NCBI GenBank assembly: GCA_027923505.1 | Contig: BROI01000013.1 | Coordinates: 124,001 to 188,000 of the forward strand | Length of the DNA stretch: 64,000 bases | Direction of reading: 5' to 3' | From: Mayamaea pseudoterrestris | Taxonomy: Eukaryota > Bacillariophyta > Bacillariophyceae > Sellaphorales > Sellaphoraceae | Made by a program: the position numbers and the translations under genes | Notes under the pieces: model-generated | Databases searched by the model: none | The model's input: the letters and a program-made list of their open reading frames with translations, nothing else | What the model was told of the DNA's origin: nothing | In this document: one piece after another, positions 1 through 10,462 of the stretch | Layout of the letters: every line of letters starts with the position of its first letter | Numbering within the stretch: position 1 is the first letter of the stretch

Positions 1-3000
1 AGATTGCAGCGTTTCCAGCTTCGCAATGGCTTCGTGCAAGCAATTGCCTATATCAACTGTTCCGACAATTTTTCCATTCAAATCGGTAACTGGAAGATGG
101 CGAAACTGATTCTCCAGCATGGTATTGAGGGCATCCATGGCAAAATCTCCAATGGACATGCAAGTAGGATCAGGAGTCATAATGCGAGCGATAGGGGTCA
201 AGTCTGGGTCAATGCCCGGATTGGCGACAACACGCCTTGTAAAATCAGTATCTGTTACAATGCCCATCACTTCCTCTTGATCACCAAGGATAATGCATGA
301 ACTGGCTCTCTTAGACGACAACAATTTTGCCACTGTTGTAATCGTCGCGAAAGAGTTCGTGGTTAACGGTTTCGCGGGTCGAAGTTTTCCCACCGTCTTG
401 CCAGTTTGTGCGGACTTCGTCACAGACTCAGGTTCGATTAGCTTTCCAACTGGCACCGAGGTGCTCGACTTAATTACACTCACTACAGATGGAGCAATCG
501 AAACTATAGGAAGTGGTCCAGCAATCGTACGACGCGACATTTCCGAGCCCTTAAGCTCATTTGTAAATTTATGCTCCAACGGTTCTTCTCGACCAAGTCT
601 TGCTTCTAGCGCATTCATCTTTCCATGAATCTCCTCTGCCAAAGTAAAATGCTTATTTGATATCGCATGGTCCATCTCTATCTTTAGACCTCGCAAACGT
701 TCTTGGCAATCAACAGCGGTTGGATAGGCTGATCGTAGTCCTGTGAGGTTGTCAACCTCCGATCGTAGCATTTCCGCCTTCTTGTAATTGCTGGATGCGA
801 CAGCTCTATTTACCAGGTCTGTGCCACACGCAATAGCTTGTTCAAGATCAAAGCGTGAGTGTATTTCCTTTTTAACACCGTCAAGCGTGAGTGACTCATT
901 ACTTGCATTCCCTAGAGCTACACGCTGAGTCACTTCTGTCAAATGAGCTTCATCAATGTCATCTCCGTCGAGACAATCCTGAAACCTGAGCTTAGCCGTT
1001 TCAAGTCGAGTCTGGCCAGCAGCTGCCGCCTCGAAGTCACGATTTCTGGCCGCAGACGCAATTTCAGATTCGATCACGCGTATATTGTCGCGCAATTCCG
1101 CCAGGGTCGGCATTTCCACCCGTTTCGCTGCAAGATTCTCAAGTTGATCTTGCAGTTCACTGCAAACCTTAAAATCTTTTTGTCTCATTGCTTCATTGAG
1201 AAGCGTTTGCAATTCAGCAATTCGTTTCTCAATGACTGCGCGAGTGAGCGGCCGCTTACTTTCCACTGCAAGCCGGGTGCATGCACTGGTGGAGAAAGAA
1301 GAGATTAAGTGTATATATCACATAAGGCGCTTTAAAACACTGGCCATGCGCTTACATTTTCGATTCCAACTCAGCTGCTGCCTTATAATCGCTGGCCGCC
1401 ACAGCCTTTTCGAGTTGCTCTTGCTGTAACGCGACTAAAACCTTACATTCCTTAAACGAAAGATCGTAGAAAGGGTCTTTCATCTTATTCACGCGGTGTG
1501 ATGCTAGCATGGATCGAAAACGAGCTTGAATCGCTACAATTCCTTGTCTCGTCTTGACATACTGCTTTTGTCTACGCCGACGTCGCTCAGCGGAAGCCAC
1601 CCGCGTAGCTGCCTCGTGCTGTCGCTTGCGACGAACCATGTGGAGGCGAAACTTGACCCACGTGATCAAAAAGGCTGTAACTTGGTCGCGCACCAAGCGA
1701 CGCCCAAATTTTGTGAGTGTGCGAGCTGCGACGCGGACTCGAAGTTTAGCAAGCCGTTCTAACTTCTCTGCCAGCTCACGCCTTAAAAATATCTTCGTGT
1801 GACCTATCTGCCAATCAGCGCCTGTCACATGTAACTGTTCGGACAGTGTCTTGACCAGTTGAACAATGCCAAAATCGCCATCGCCAAGAACTTTGTCCGT
1901 CAGCAGGACACTGAAGCGATGGAAAAAGCTTTCAAGATCCTCGCGAAAAGCGTATCCCTCGCGACGGATGCGAATCGCTTCCATCATACCCGAATAGCGC
2001 AATTGCTTTAAAACCTCGCCCGAGACAAATGAACCTGCTGTCTTGGTGCGATTTGGCTTTATACATCGGATGTAGTGAGGCTGTGTTTCGTCTAAATCGT
2101 CCACCAGTGTTTGCAAGGATGTTCGAAACTGGGAACCGACACTGACTCCACGAATGGATGAGCGAAGATTATTCGAGTTGTTTGAACTATAAACTGCAGA
2201 AGCGTACACGTTTGTCACAAGTTCTACCGTTGCATCGACGCCAAGGTCGCGAAGTTCATTGCTCAATGTGTCCATGTTCTTGTCGTTAAATCCTTCGGCT
2301 ATGTATCGAACCTGAACGAATATAAGCGCAATATGTGTCAGTCGAACTTTACAATAGACAAGCATGTCCACCAAATCTCGACTCTTACCTCTCCTGCATA
2401 ATGCTGAATTATAAACTCTTTGTCCGTTCCAATCTTTGGGGTCGAAAAATTCTTATGTGCACCGATCGGATTTGTTTCACTGGCTTTCCCATTCCAGGTG
2501 AGATTTGACGATGACGCTCCCAGTCCAAACCGCTTGTGTAGCTGGGCGACAAATTTGGCATCCTTTTCCACCGCAGAACCCATTCCACTGCCCCACGCAT
2601 CGTCTAGAGTCCCCAAGATCCCAACTACTCCAGCACCGCCCTCAATGAGTTCAACGCAAGGCCGATTGTCGTTGAACGTTATATACGACCAGTCAACTCC
2701 TTCGTCTGCGTACATTTGCTGTTCAACCTCAAACAAGTGCCGGTTAAAGTGGCGTTGTAGTTTCTCGTTGCAGTAGTTAATCAACAGCTGTTCAAAACCA
2801 TTAGTCTCGAAACACTCGAATCCATATATGTCCAGTACACCAATGTAACCTTGACCGTCACTTTCAATCTTCGCGCTGGCATTTCCGTGGGAGGCAGCAT
2901 CTAGCGTTTGGTTTATTCGCTGAATCAGCCAAAGAAAAAGAGACGAATACGTCAGTTTGGCCAGGGCGTCGCGCTTGTCGGCCGCCATCAGGGCGTTTTG

Positions 3001-4636
3001 TTCCTTTTTTATTAATGTACCATCAACGACAAGATTTTTGGTAAGAATGGCCTCCGCCATTTTGGGTTCGCTGATTCCAAGAAGCTCGCATGCCTTTTGC
3101 AGACTGGCTCGAGAGTCATCCGAAATGTCGGCTGTGTCGGCATTATCGTTGTTGTCATTGAATCGCACATTGCCCAAATGAAGTACAGCAGCGACCATAC
3201 CGAAAACGTGCCTTTGTTCGTCCTCTGATAGGCCAATGCTGGTGAGGCAGTGAATTGTTTCCTGAAAAGCTACCGCATCGTGCTTCGTCTTGGTAAACCC
3301 TCCACCCAAGTACGAGAGACTGTTTGCCTCTTCAGCATCCAAGCCAAGCTCATGCAGCAGTTCGGGATTCGCGCCCGACAGTAGCTGGTAAAAAACGTGA
3401 TAGTTGCGTTCGCCAGTCGCTTGCTGCGTGATTCGTGTTCGCTCAAGCAAATAGCTTTATACAGTCAGTAATGGCAGAACGCAGCGTTAGTAGCTACACA
3501 CTCGATTAACAATGGTACGACATATGAACTTACTTTGAAATGGACGCTCCCGTTATGGCTCCGGTATTTGTACTCACAAAAATGTGAATAAATTTGCCAA
3601 AGCGACTTGAGTTGTCGTTGCGCAGTGTCTGTGCATTGCCAAAAGCCTCCAATAAAGGATTTGAAGATAAAACTTGATCTTCCAGGTGATCAATCGAGGT
3701 CGACTGCGGTAACGAGGCCTGCTTTCGTCGCGTAATTCGCGCGAGAAACTTCATAATAATTTTCGTTGCTTCCGTCTTGCCCGCACCCGATTCGCCACTT
3801 ATGATAATGCTTTGGTTGCGGACCGTTCCAGGTGCATGAAGGTGGTGCTCCTGCACCAACACTGGGTCCTCTCCTGTATACTGTAAAGTTTGCGAAGCAT
3901 GAACCGACTCAATCAAAGCACTGTAGGCACGATTCGCCGTCAGAAATAAATGCGGCGGCTTGTTTGGAAGAAAGCTCCCGTGATGATGCGATGACTGATA
4001 TAGAAGCATTTGTTCTTCGGCGTAAATGTCATCGCCCTCGACCGTAAATGTCGCGCGATATGGATTAACTGAAATAAGAATTGGACCAGCCGAGGTGTAA
4101 ATCTCGTCGCGTTGAAACCTGGTTCTAATTGTATGAAGCAAGCTTGCCTCTGAAATCTGTGGAAGATGCAAAACGTCGTCACAACCAACATAGTCGTCAG
4201 GTGAAACGAGCGCAATCAACTTTGAGCTGTCTGTGATCTTGTGGAGGGTTCCATCCGTAGTCTTGACAAGCGCTGGAGCTGTATATGTGTTTCCTGCATG
4301 ATCCTTTTCTCCTTCCAATGGCTTGATGATAGTACACGGCATGAATAGATGTTTCGATGCGAAAAAGAGGGGATCTTCGTGGTCGACTGGAATCTTGTCC
4401 GTCCTTTTCCCTTTGATCAAGAGACATGGATCGAAAAAGTACTCGACTGTGGCCTTTCCAGTCACCTGAGACAAAAATAGAGAACGGTTATGAATATATA
4501 CTGTCATGCAACGACTACCTTAGACTCCGATGGGTTTCCGACGTACTACGTCAACCGCCTGCGTCCGAGTTTTAGCGTTGCCATTGGCCTTGTGTTTCGA
4601 GGACTTGCGCTTTTGCGACTGGTGATTTTTACCCAT
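1..4636 (-). CDS. Myosin heavy chain with UVR-repeat and CBS-domain tail (C-terminus off the window)
   Basis: This is an actin-based motor with at least 1443 residues visible. I infer five exons: 4547-4636, 3534-4465, 2389-3454, 1356-2311 and 1-1285. The introns are 70-81 bp, GT-AG, and all phases agree. The motor domain shows the P-loop GESGAGKTE, switch I NDNSSRFGKF, switch II DIYGFECFETNGFEQ and the HYIRCIKPN/LRYSGMMEAIRIRREG relay-to-converter region. One IQ-like motif follows (IVAIQARFRSML). After it come about five UVR-like helical hairpins (pattern LxxAVxxxDYxxAAxL) over residues ~980-1240. A CBS-domain pair starts near residue 1320, with GIVTDTDFTRRVVA, IMTPDP and FRHLPVTD. The CBS sequence resembles the CBS/PB1 (Mug70-like) family, so a PB1 domain may lie beyond position 1. 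The basic first exon (MGKNHQSQKRKSSKHK) is the least certain part, because two donor sites 3 bp apart are possible. Myosin identity is certain; cargo and class are unknown. Confidence 0.93.
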
Positions 4637-5012
4637 GATAATCACGCAGGTACGATTCTTAGTCTAAAGGACTGAACAAGTATGATGCCGCTGCCGAGAC
4701 GACTAAATGTGCCATGGTGCGGCGAGATGAGTGAGGTGGGTGATGGATGGTTGTTTTTCGCAGTCAGAAATGGCCTAGGAACGAGATTACCGGAACGACA
4801 CCAAGACAATGACCTCGAAATAGCATTGATATAATATTATTTATGCCTGTTGTTTGAAATGAGTCATTAACCATTGCCTCAATTTTCTTCAAGGTCATGC
4901 AATGACACGAAACGCTTGCGTCAACGACCCGACTCCCATTCACATTCAAATAAACTGCAGCTCGTCCGTCTTCCTCTGCTATACTTGTACTAGGAACAAA
5001 ATCAAATAAATC
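4637..5012. other. Intergenic, shared divergent promoter region
   Basis: This gene-free stretch separates the divergent starts of the myosin and the glycine-zipper protein, so it probably holds both promoters. I see no convincing TATA box, RNA gene or repeat in it. Confidence 0.5.
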
Positions 5013-5947
5013 ATGTCAATTGCTTTCAAAAGCTGGAGAATTCTCTTGTTACTTGCATGTTGGCGGCAGTGGAAAGGATTCGAAAGATTCTTTCACGCAT
5101 CAGCCTTTTCTCCTTCAATTCCATTGCTTCATCGACCACACGTTTCAACGTTGCAGAAGATGGTAATGCCGAAGCCAGGCTCCGATGAATGGAACCGAGA
5201 CTTGCAGGAAGTCAGTCAAAGGAGACCAGGAGAGAGTGGGGGTGGAGAAACGTTTGCAGGAGCTGTCCTTGGTGGACTGATCGGCGGTCCATTTGGTGAG
5301 TCGTGCAGTCATGCAGTATGCAATCACGCACCTCATGTCGACATGACCCGTGCATTTCGCTACCGTAGACCCTTCTCATGCTATACTCGTTTGTTTTCAT
5401 CATTTCAGGAGCAATCTTTGGAGCGACCATTGGGTCGAATATTGGAGCAAGAAAGGCGCGGAATCAAGCACGAGAAAGTGACATGGCAAAACTTGGGATC
5501 GATTCCGACATGCTACTGGCTGCCCAAGAGGTGGCGGAGGCACTGGAACGTGCAAATGAAGGCTTGAAAACAGTTCAAGACAGTTTATTTTCGTTGCAGC
5601 GACTTGCCGAGCGCCTTGAAACTGATGCCAATGCGCTCATGGGTAAGGCGAAAGTCGCCATGGCCATTGACGAAGACGAGGAAAAGGCGAGGAAGATTCT
5701 GCTGGAACGACAATTCACGCTGGAGAAGCTCAAAACGACTTTGAAGGATTGCGTTGTCATGAAGAGTCGATTGGAAGTCATGGAACGGAACGTTGGCGTG
5801 CTGGAACGCAAAGCAATGGATATTGAAACGTTGCTACAACGAACCGTTGGCGCCAAGGCAATGCAAAAGGTCCTCACGTTGGAGCAGCTATCCCTCCCAG
5901 ACGAAGACCCATTGCTGAGGCAGTTTCGTGACATGGGTATCGAATAG
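5013..5947 (+). CDS. Plastid-targeted glycine-zipper and coiled-coil protein, function unknown
   Basis: There are two exons, 5013-5295 and 5409-5947, with a 113-bp GTGAGT...CAG intron at phase 1. They give 273 residues. The N-terminus is a hydrophobic signal peptide (RILLLLACW) followed by HASAF, the ASAF motif that marks plastid import in diatoms and relatives. A glycine zipper spans the splice junction (GAVLGGLIGGPFGAIFGATIGSNIGARKA) and could insert into or oligomerise on a membrane. The remaining ~150 residues are charged and heptad-like, as expected of a coiled coil (ALERANEGL, LAERLETDA, LEVMERNVGVLERKA). I do not recognise the family. The plastid prediction is stronger than any functional guess; a thylakoid- or envelope-associated scaffold is possible. 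Confidence 0.75.
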
Positions 5948-6406
5948 ATTGTCAATATGCACGCAGAATACATGTACATGCTTGAGCACACACTGCTCAT
6001 CGCATCAGCACCAGCACACCATCGAACTAATGCATCGGAATGATGCGGTGCGTACTGCAGCACCTAGAAATGGTGATTGAACAATAGTAGTAGTAAGTTA
6101 CAGTAAAGACTCCTTGTCGCCTCATTACTAGATGCATACAGTAAAGTTTCGTCGCACGGTACGGTAGGGCAAGGGACGTTAATTTATCTCCCTTGCGGTA
6201 GGGGTTGTTGGTGGGTTTCGAATGGCGCGCCATTGCGTCAGTCACGCATTCGAGTCACGCTTGTCACGCTTGCCGATTGACTGATTCATTCATTCATTCT
6301 TTCATTCATTCTTCATTCTTCCATTGGCGCATCCTCCTGGCCATAATATCATTCCTTTCTCCTTTTTACGTTCCATGTACAGTACATACAAAGATTAGCC
6401 ATACGA
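5948..6406. repeat. Intergenic stretch with a degenerate TTCA microsatellite
   Basis: A run of TTCA/TTCT tetranucleotides lies at about 6284-6330, just upstream of the MsrB gene. The rest of the stretch shows no gene or RNA that I recognise. Confidence 0.6.
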
Positions 6407-7024
6407 ATGCGAGCAATCACATTTTTGTTGCTGTTTCGTGAAGCGGCCGCTTTTCTTCCAATCAACAGTTTCTTCCTTTCATCGACACGTACGCAACGAT
6501 CGACCGAAGCAACTGAGAAATACTCATTGTACATGAAATCAAAGGAAACCAATATTTGTCATATGGAAGATTCAACGAAGATCCCGACGCAAACTTGGAA
6601 CCCATTGCGGCTCGCAGTGCTTCGACTGGGATTGACGGAACCCATGGGAACAAGTCCATTCAACTACGGAACATACGATGGATCTTTCAACTGCGCCTAC
6701 TGCGGAAACACTCTCTTTGACTCAAAAGCCAAGTACGACTCAGGATCGGGATGGCCGTCGTTTTGGAGGTCGGTGGACGAAGGAGCGATTCACTACGAAC
6801 GAGCCTTGGATCGCCTTGAATGCCAATGTGGAAACTGCAACAGTCATCTCGGACATGTCTTTTTGGATGGGCCGAAACCAACGACGGTGGAAACATCCGT
6901 ACTGCTGCAAAGTCCAGCGACAGATCCTCGGGGACAGTCCTCTAGCGCACCGCTACCTAGGTTTTGCGTCAATGGAGCGGCGCTCAAGTTTGAACGCCGG
7001 CGAGACGAACACGAGGAACGTTAA
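6407..7024 (+). CDS. msrB: Peptide methionine-R-sulfoxide reductase, plastid-targeted
   Basis: MsrB reduces methionine-R-sulfoxide in oxidised proteins using thioredoxin-type reductants. This 205-residue protein has the family signatures in order: LRLGLTEPMGTSPFNYG, the first zinc pair CAYC (C96, C99), SGSGWPSF, the second pair CGNC (C141, C144) with HLGHVF, and the catalytic RFCVNGAAL (C187). The start MRAITFLLLF with AAAF|LP at residues 13-16 looks like a diatom signal peptide plus transit peptide, so the enzyme probably protects plastid proteins. Between DGPKP and RFC there are about 20 extra residues (VETSVLLQSPATDPRGQSSS) where most MsrBs have only a few. This may be a lineage-specific loop or an unspliced in-frame intron. 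Its length otherwise fits the family. Confidence 0.93.
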   Translation: MRAITFLLLFREAAAFLPINSFFLSSTRTQRSTEATEKYSLYMKSKETNICHMEDSTKIPTQTWNPLRLAVLRLGLTEPMGTSPFNYGTYDGSFNCAYCGNTLFDSKAKYDSGSGWPSFWRSVDEGAIHYERALDRLECQCGNCNSHLGHVFLDGPKPTTVETSVLLQSPATDPRGQSSSAPLPRFCVNGAALKFERRRDEHEER

Positions 7025-7148
7025 TTATAGAGAGACCAGAGGTTGAAGGTGACTGAAAATAGATTTATTTGAACGTCAAACCTTTCGCGACTATCCACTC
7101 AACAGACTGGCGCTGCTGCAAAAATTCAGTAACTCCAAAATGTCAAAC
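7025..7148. other. Short intergenic stretch after MsrB
   Basis: Nothing recognisable is seen here. The stretch separates the MsrB stop from the 3' end of a possible minus-strand gene. Confidence 0.4.
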
Positions 7149-7922
7149 TCACCATAGCATTCCTCGTGAATAAACTACTGTATTTGTAGCATCAACATGC
7201 ACCTTGACCTCGTGCTCCACTCCACACAATGATATACGGTACCATACAGGAGTACCTCGTGTGCTCCAGGGCATCTGCTTGCACACCCGAATGCCACTGG
7301 CATCGTCTGAGCGCGAGTTGCATGCATGACGCAATGCACTGGCCATTTTTAACAGGTCGGCCTTGCGCTCCAACGCAACACCCGCAGCGGCAAGCCGGAA
7401 GACTGGTCGGTCACCACGAACATGAAAATGCCATGCCGATTGCCTTAAACATCCTGCTACAGCTTGCCAGTCACTTGCCGTGATGCTTCCGAGTACTCAG
7501 CTTCTCGACCGTCAATCGGGTTCGGCCTGATCGATCGTATCGCGTGACGTGTGGATAGTTGATCTGCGAGTCGGTAGTGACGCTGAGAGCCACATCAAGA
7601 ACAAACGCCCAGCCATTATTGGCTTGGGACTCATTTTCGCTGTCAATTTGGTGATCTCCAATCTCCAACCATCTCGTCGGACGACTCCAGACGACGATGC
7701 GATTCAGCTGATTCATCATCGTCTCCTCGTCATCGAGCTCGTCTCCCAATTTTTCAAATGGCGATCGTTGTCGGCATGCGGCAATATGACGATGGCCTCA
7801 AAGTTGCCAAGTCTATTTTGTTTCAGCGATCCTGTAGCCTCGCAACTGGCGTTTGCCTCGTACTCATACTTGTCCGTAGCAATGTAGCAAACCGCACTAT
7901 GCACAGTGTGCAATCTGTGCAA
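7149..7922 (-). pseudogene. Unrecognised minus-strand coding remnant, split over three frames
   Basis: Three protein-like stretches follow each other on the minus strand. The first lies at about 7922-7740 (YIATDKYEYEANASCEAT, then FEAIVILPHADNDRHLKNW). The second lies at about 7740-7471 (RPTRWLEIGDHQIDSE, then NNGWAFVLDVALSV). The third lies at about 7496-7149 (ASDWQAVAGCLRQSAWHFH, RGDRPVFRLAAAGVALERK, then KVHVDATNTVVYSRGMLW and a stop). Each uses a different frame, the joins overlap or nearly touch, and I found no convincing splice sites there. The likeliest reading is a decaying gene with two frameshifts. Assembly errors in a live gene would look the same. A possible ATG lies upstream near 8020 but is not connected in frame. 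I do not recognise the family. Confidence 0.35.
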
Positions 7923-8353
7923 AGCACTGTAATGTATATTGCCCTCTCATGAGGCTCCGGGTTCAAAGCCAGGCTGTGAAGAAAAGGCTGCCGAAGCGGT
8001 TGCGCTGCTGTGTGGATGTCATGGTTGGTCCCTTGTGTGACATTTTGTAAACAAAACTAATGAATTGCTCACCAACATGAAAAAAATGAGTCGTGCGTAT
8101 TCTTATTAACAATGAAAAGTGTCATTAATACTTATGCCCTCCAGATGTTTTCCACGAGTGATGACGCAGTCATATATGCCTAAGTGTGTAGAAACTTTAG
8201 TGAAAAGATCGTCATTATCACATAAGCCTTTCGTCTTTGTCCGAACGGTTTACAATGTCGTCCACCACGAATCGGGACGCCCATCGCACCATGGCCGTGG
8301 CATGCACTCGCCACAGAAGCGTTTACGAGTAAGCAAGGAGCTGATCATCGATT
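7923..8353. other. Intergenic stretch upstream of the GILT gene
   Basis: No supported gene is seen here. A tRNA B-box-like string near 7961 was considered and rejected. Confidence 0.4.
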
Positions 8354-9124
8354 ATGATAACGTGCACGTTTGGCCTTGTATTGAAGCTTATTGCTTCCAT
8401 CATTGGACTTTTCATTGTCTCCGTTCGAGTCGGCTGCGCAACTTTTCTGCAACCATCATCCGTACTTGACATTGGCATGCAACACGGTGGCAGCGACAAT
8501 GTATCCGTCATACGTACATATCCCAAAAAGGTCAAGGTCGAATTTTACATGGAATCACTGTGCATTGACTGCCAGAGATTCATGCTCGAGCAGCTGCATC
8601 CAGCTTACGCGCTTCTTGGCGATTCCGTCATGGATTTGACAATTGTTCCTTACGGCAATGCCAAGATTGACACTGCCAAGAAACAAGTCACTTGTCAGCA
8701 TGGAGCCGCCGAGTGCGACGCCAATAGCTTTGAGCAATGCGCCATCCAGCTTTATCCGTATGCATCCCGATACCTGCCATTCATCTATTGCCTCGACCAA
8801 TCACTTTCCATGGGCTATGATGATAAATTGATTCCAAGATCACTATTTGCCGAATGCGCTCGAGAATCTGCCATGGATTTTAGCGTCATTGCAGCTTGCC
8901 ATGACGATGTCAAGCAGGCGTGGAGATTGCAGCGCAAGGCAGCGAAAGCGACACCAAAGGAGCACAAGTACGTGCCATGGGTCGTCATTGACGGCCAGCA
9001 TGCTATGGACGAGGACAAGGACTCTTTCTTGAATATCGTTTGTCAAGCCTACCAGGCGAATGGGGGACACCATGCTGCGTGCCAGGACGAGACTGCTCAT
9101 GGTGCTGTATCCACAGTCAAATGA
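8354..9124 (+). CDS. GILT-family thiol reductase
   Basis: This 256-residue protein belongs to the gamma-interferon-inducible lysosomal thiol reductase family, whose members reduce protein disulfides in acidic or secretory compartments. It has a hydrophobic N-terminus (residues ~5-28, LVLKLIASIIGLFIVSV) acting as a signal peptide or anchor. The active site is CIDC at residues 70-73, after the VEFYMESLC strand. The family signature CQHGAAEC is at 114-121, and the thioredoxin-fold end is marked by YVPWVVIDGQH near residue 210. The cysteine-rich middle (ECDANSFEQC) is typical of the family. In a protist the likely place of action is the lysosome, vacuole or secretory pathway. The first ATG is taken because it directly precedes the hydrophobic segment. 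Confidence 0.9.
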   Translation: MITCTFGLVLKLIASIIGLFIVSVRVGCATFLQPSSVLDIGMQHGGSDNVSVIRTYPKKVKVEFYMESLCIDCQRFMLEQLHPAYALLGDSVMDLTIVPYGNAKIDTAKKQVTCQHGAAECDANSFEQCAIQLYPYASRYLPFIYCLDQSLSMGYDDKLIPRSLFAECARESAMDFSVIAACHDDVKQAWRLQRKAAKATPKEHKYVPWVVIDGQHAMDEDKDSFLNIVCQAYQANGGHHAACQDETAHGAVSTVK

Positions 9125-9463
9125 GGTGCAATCAATAAAGTGGCAACTGGGCAACAATTACAACGATGATTTCACGTCCTTGTTGTTGTATGCAACATAG
9201 AACTATATATGATGTTAACGATCAGCAGTTTCTTTACATGGCAAGGTAGGGCCTCATCGCTGCTATCAATAAACATGTAATACATAGCTAAATGAGCGAT
9301 TCAATCGTTCGAAAGGCCTCTCATCGTCGCCAGGTGCGTCACGCGTCACAAAGTTTCGAATCCAATCCAATCCGCGTCGCGCTGGTCTTCCAATCGCGTC
9401 CTTCGATCTTCCAAGCGGAGAGGCTCTTTCTTCATCCAACGCACAAAACAAGGTGTATTTACC
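9125..9463. other. Intergenic stretch between the GILT and TspO-like genes
   Basis: A CAATAAA string at about 9130-9136, just after the GILT stop, could serve as a polyadenylation signal. Otherwise nothing is recognised. Confidence 0.4.
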
Positions 9464-10462
9464 ATGAGCCTCCGTAATCAATCTCCCTTCTCTGCCTTTG
9501 TCAGCAATCCAAGCCTCACGGCGGCAGCTGGCGCTGCAGTCTTGTATGGATTGCCAATCGCGCACGTCAACTTAAGCTCCACCTTGTTGCCCATGGGAGC
9601 AGCAAGCAATGCAGCTCTCCCGTTATTTGCCACCAACATTATCAGTTTTGTCATTAATTGCACAACAGTTTCCATTCCCGGACGATTGGATGGTGCGGAT
9701 GAGGCGAGTATGCGACATGGAAACGCGAACCCGAGCTATGCGGATGCGTTGAAAAACGACATCAAGGATGCCGTGACAGGCCTTCATTCTCCATATGTCA
9801 AGGCTCGCGATCGCTCATTGATCACACCATCACCTTGGGCCTTTAGCATCTGGGGTCCCATATACCTTGGCGAAACAATCTTTTGCGTCGCCCAGTGCAT
9901 TCCCTCGCTTGCCGGCGCGACGCCAATCATTTTGCCTCACATTACGGCACCCTTTGCGGCCATGAACTTGTTTCAGTCACTTTGGTGCGCGTCATTTAGA
10001 CCGGAATCGTTCGACGGCAAGAGCTGGACGACCTTCTTGAGTCCAGCTATGCTTGCCGGAGCAACCTACTCCATGTCTCAAGTGAATGCCTTTGCGGCAG
10101 GTCACTTGCTAATGGTGCCGCTCACCATGCATTTTGGTTGGCTGACGGCTGCCACTCTGGTCAACTTGAACTCAGCCGTTGCGGCTGTATGCGACAATGA
10201 TAACCTGGTGGCTCTAGCAGGACATGCATCGGTTATTTTAGCGAGCGCACTTGGCGTCGCAGTCACATTGACGCATGGAACACCAGCGTATGGAGCAACC
10301 CTTGCTTGGGCTTTGGCGGCATGCGGCTCGGGCATGGTAGATCGCATTAACAAGTCAAACGTTTCGTCGACGCCTCTTTCGACCAAGATCCAAAAGTACT
10401 TGTGTTTTGCTGGAGCTGGTGTATGTGCCGCTGCATCATTGTCACTGTTGACGGACAAGTAG
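9464..10462 (+). CDS. Multi-pass membrane protein resembling long TspO/MBR-type proteins
   Basis: This 332-residue protein is rich in alanine and hydrophobic segments. The clearest family-like strings are ITPSPWAFSIWGPIYLGE (residues ~120-137) and FGWLTAATLVNLNSA (~223-237). They resemble the first and later transmembrane helices of tryptophan-rich sensory proteins in the TspO/MBR superfamily (FTPxGxTFSIWGxIYL and GWITVATxxN). About six membrane segments are plausible, including MLAGATYSMSQVNAFAAG and ASVILASALGVAVTLTHG. Known TspO proteins bind tetrapyrroles and cholesterol, but I cannot infer a ligand here. The first ~110 residues, with FSAFVSNPSL, are extra compared with short TspO and could include a targeting sequence. 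The family assignment is tentative. Confidence 0.6.
   Translation: MSLRNQSPFSAFVSNPSLTAAAGAAVLYGLPIAHVNLSSTLLPMGAASNAALPLFATNIISFVINCTTVSIPGRLDGADEASMRHGNANPSYADALKNDIKDAVTGLHSPYVKARDRSLITPSPWAFSIWGPIYLGETIFCVAQCIPSLAGATPIILPHITAPFAAMNLFQSLWCASFRPESFDGKSWTTFLSPAMLAGATYSMSQVNAFAAGHLLMVPLTMHFGWLTAATLVNLNSAVAAVCDNDNLVALAGHASVILASALGVAVTLTHGTPAYGATLAWALAACGSGMVDRINKSNVSSTPLSTKIQKYLCFAGAGVCAAASLSLLTDK

Noticed and set aside
7940-7985. Possible tRNA, from a GGTTCAAAGCC B-box-like string
   Set aside because: The T-arm has a mismatch, and no matching acceptor stem, D-arm or anticodon arm could be placed upstream.
8119-8469. 116-codon plus-strand frame overlapping the GILT start
   Set aside because: It overlaps the GILT signal peptide in another frame and has no recognisable motif.
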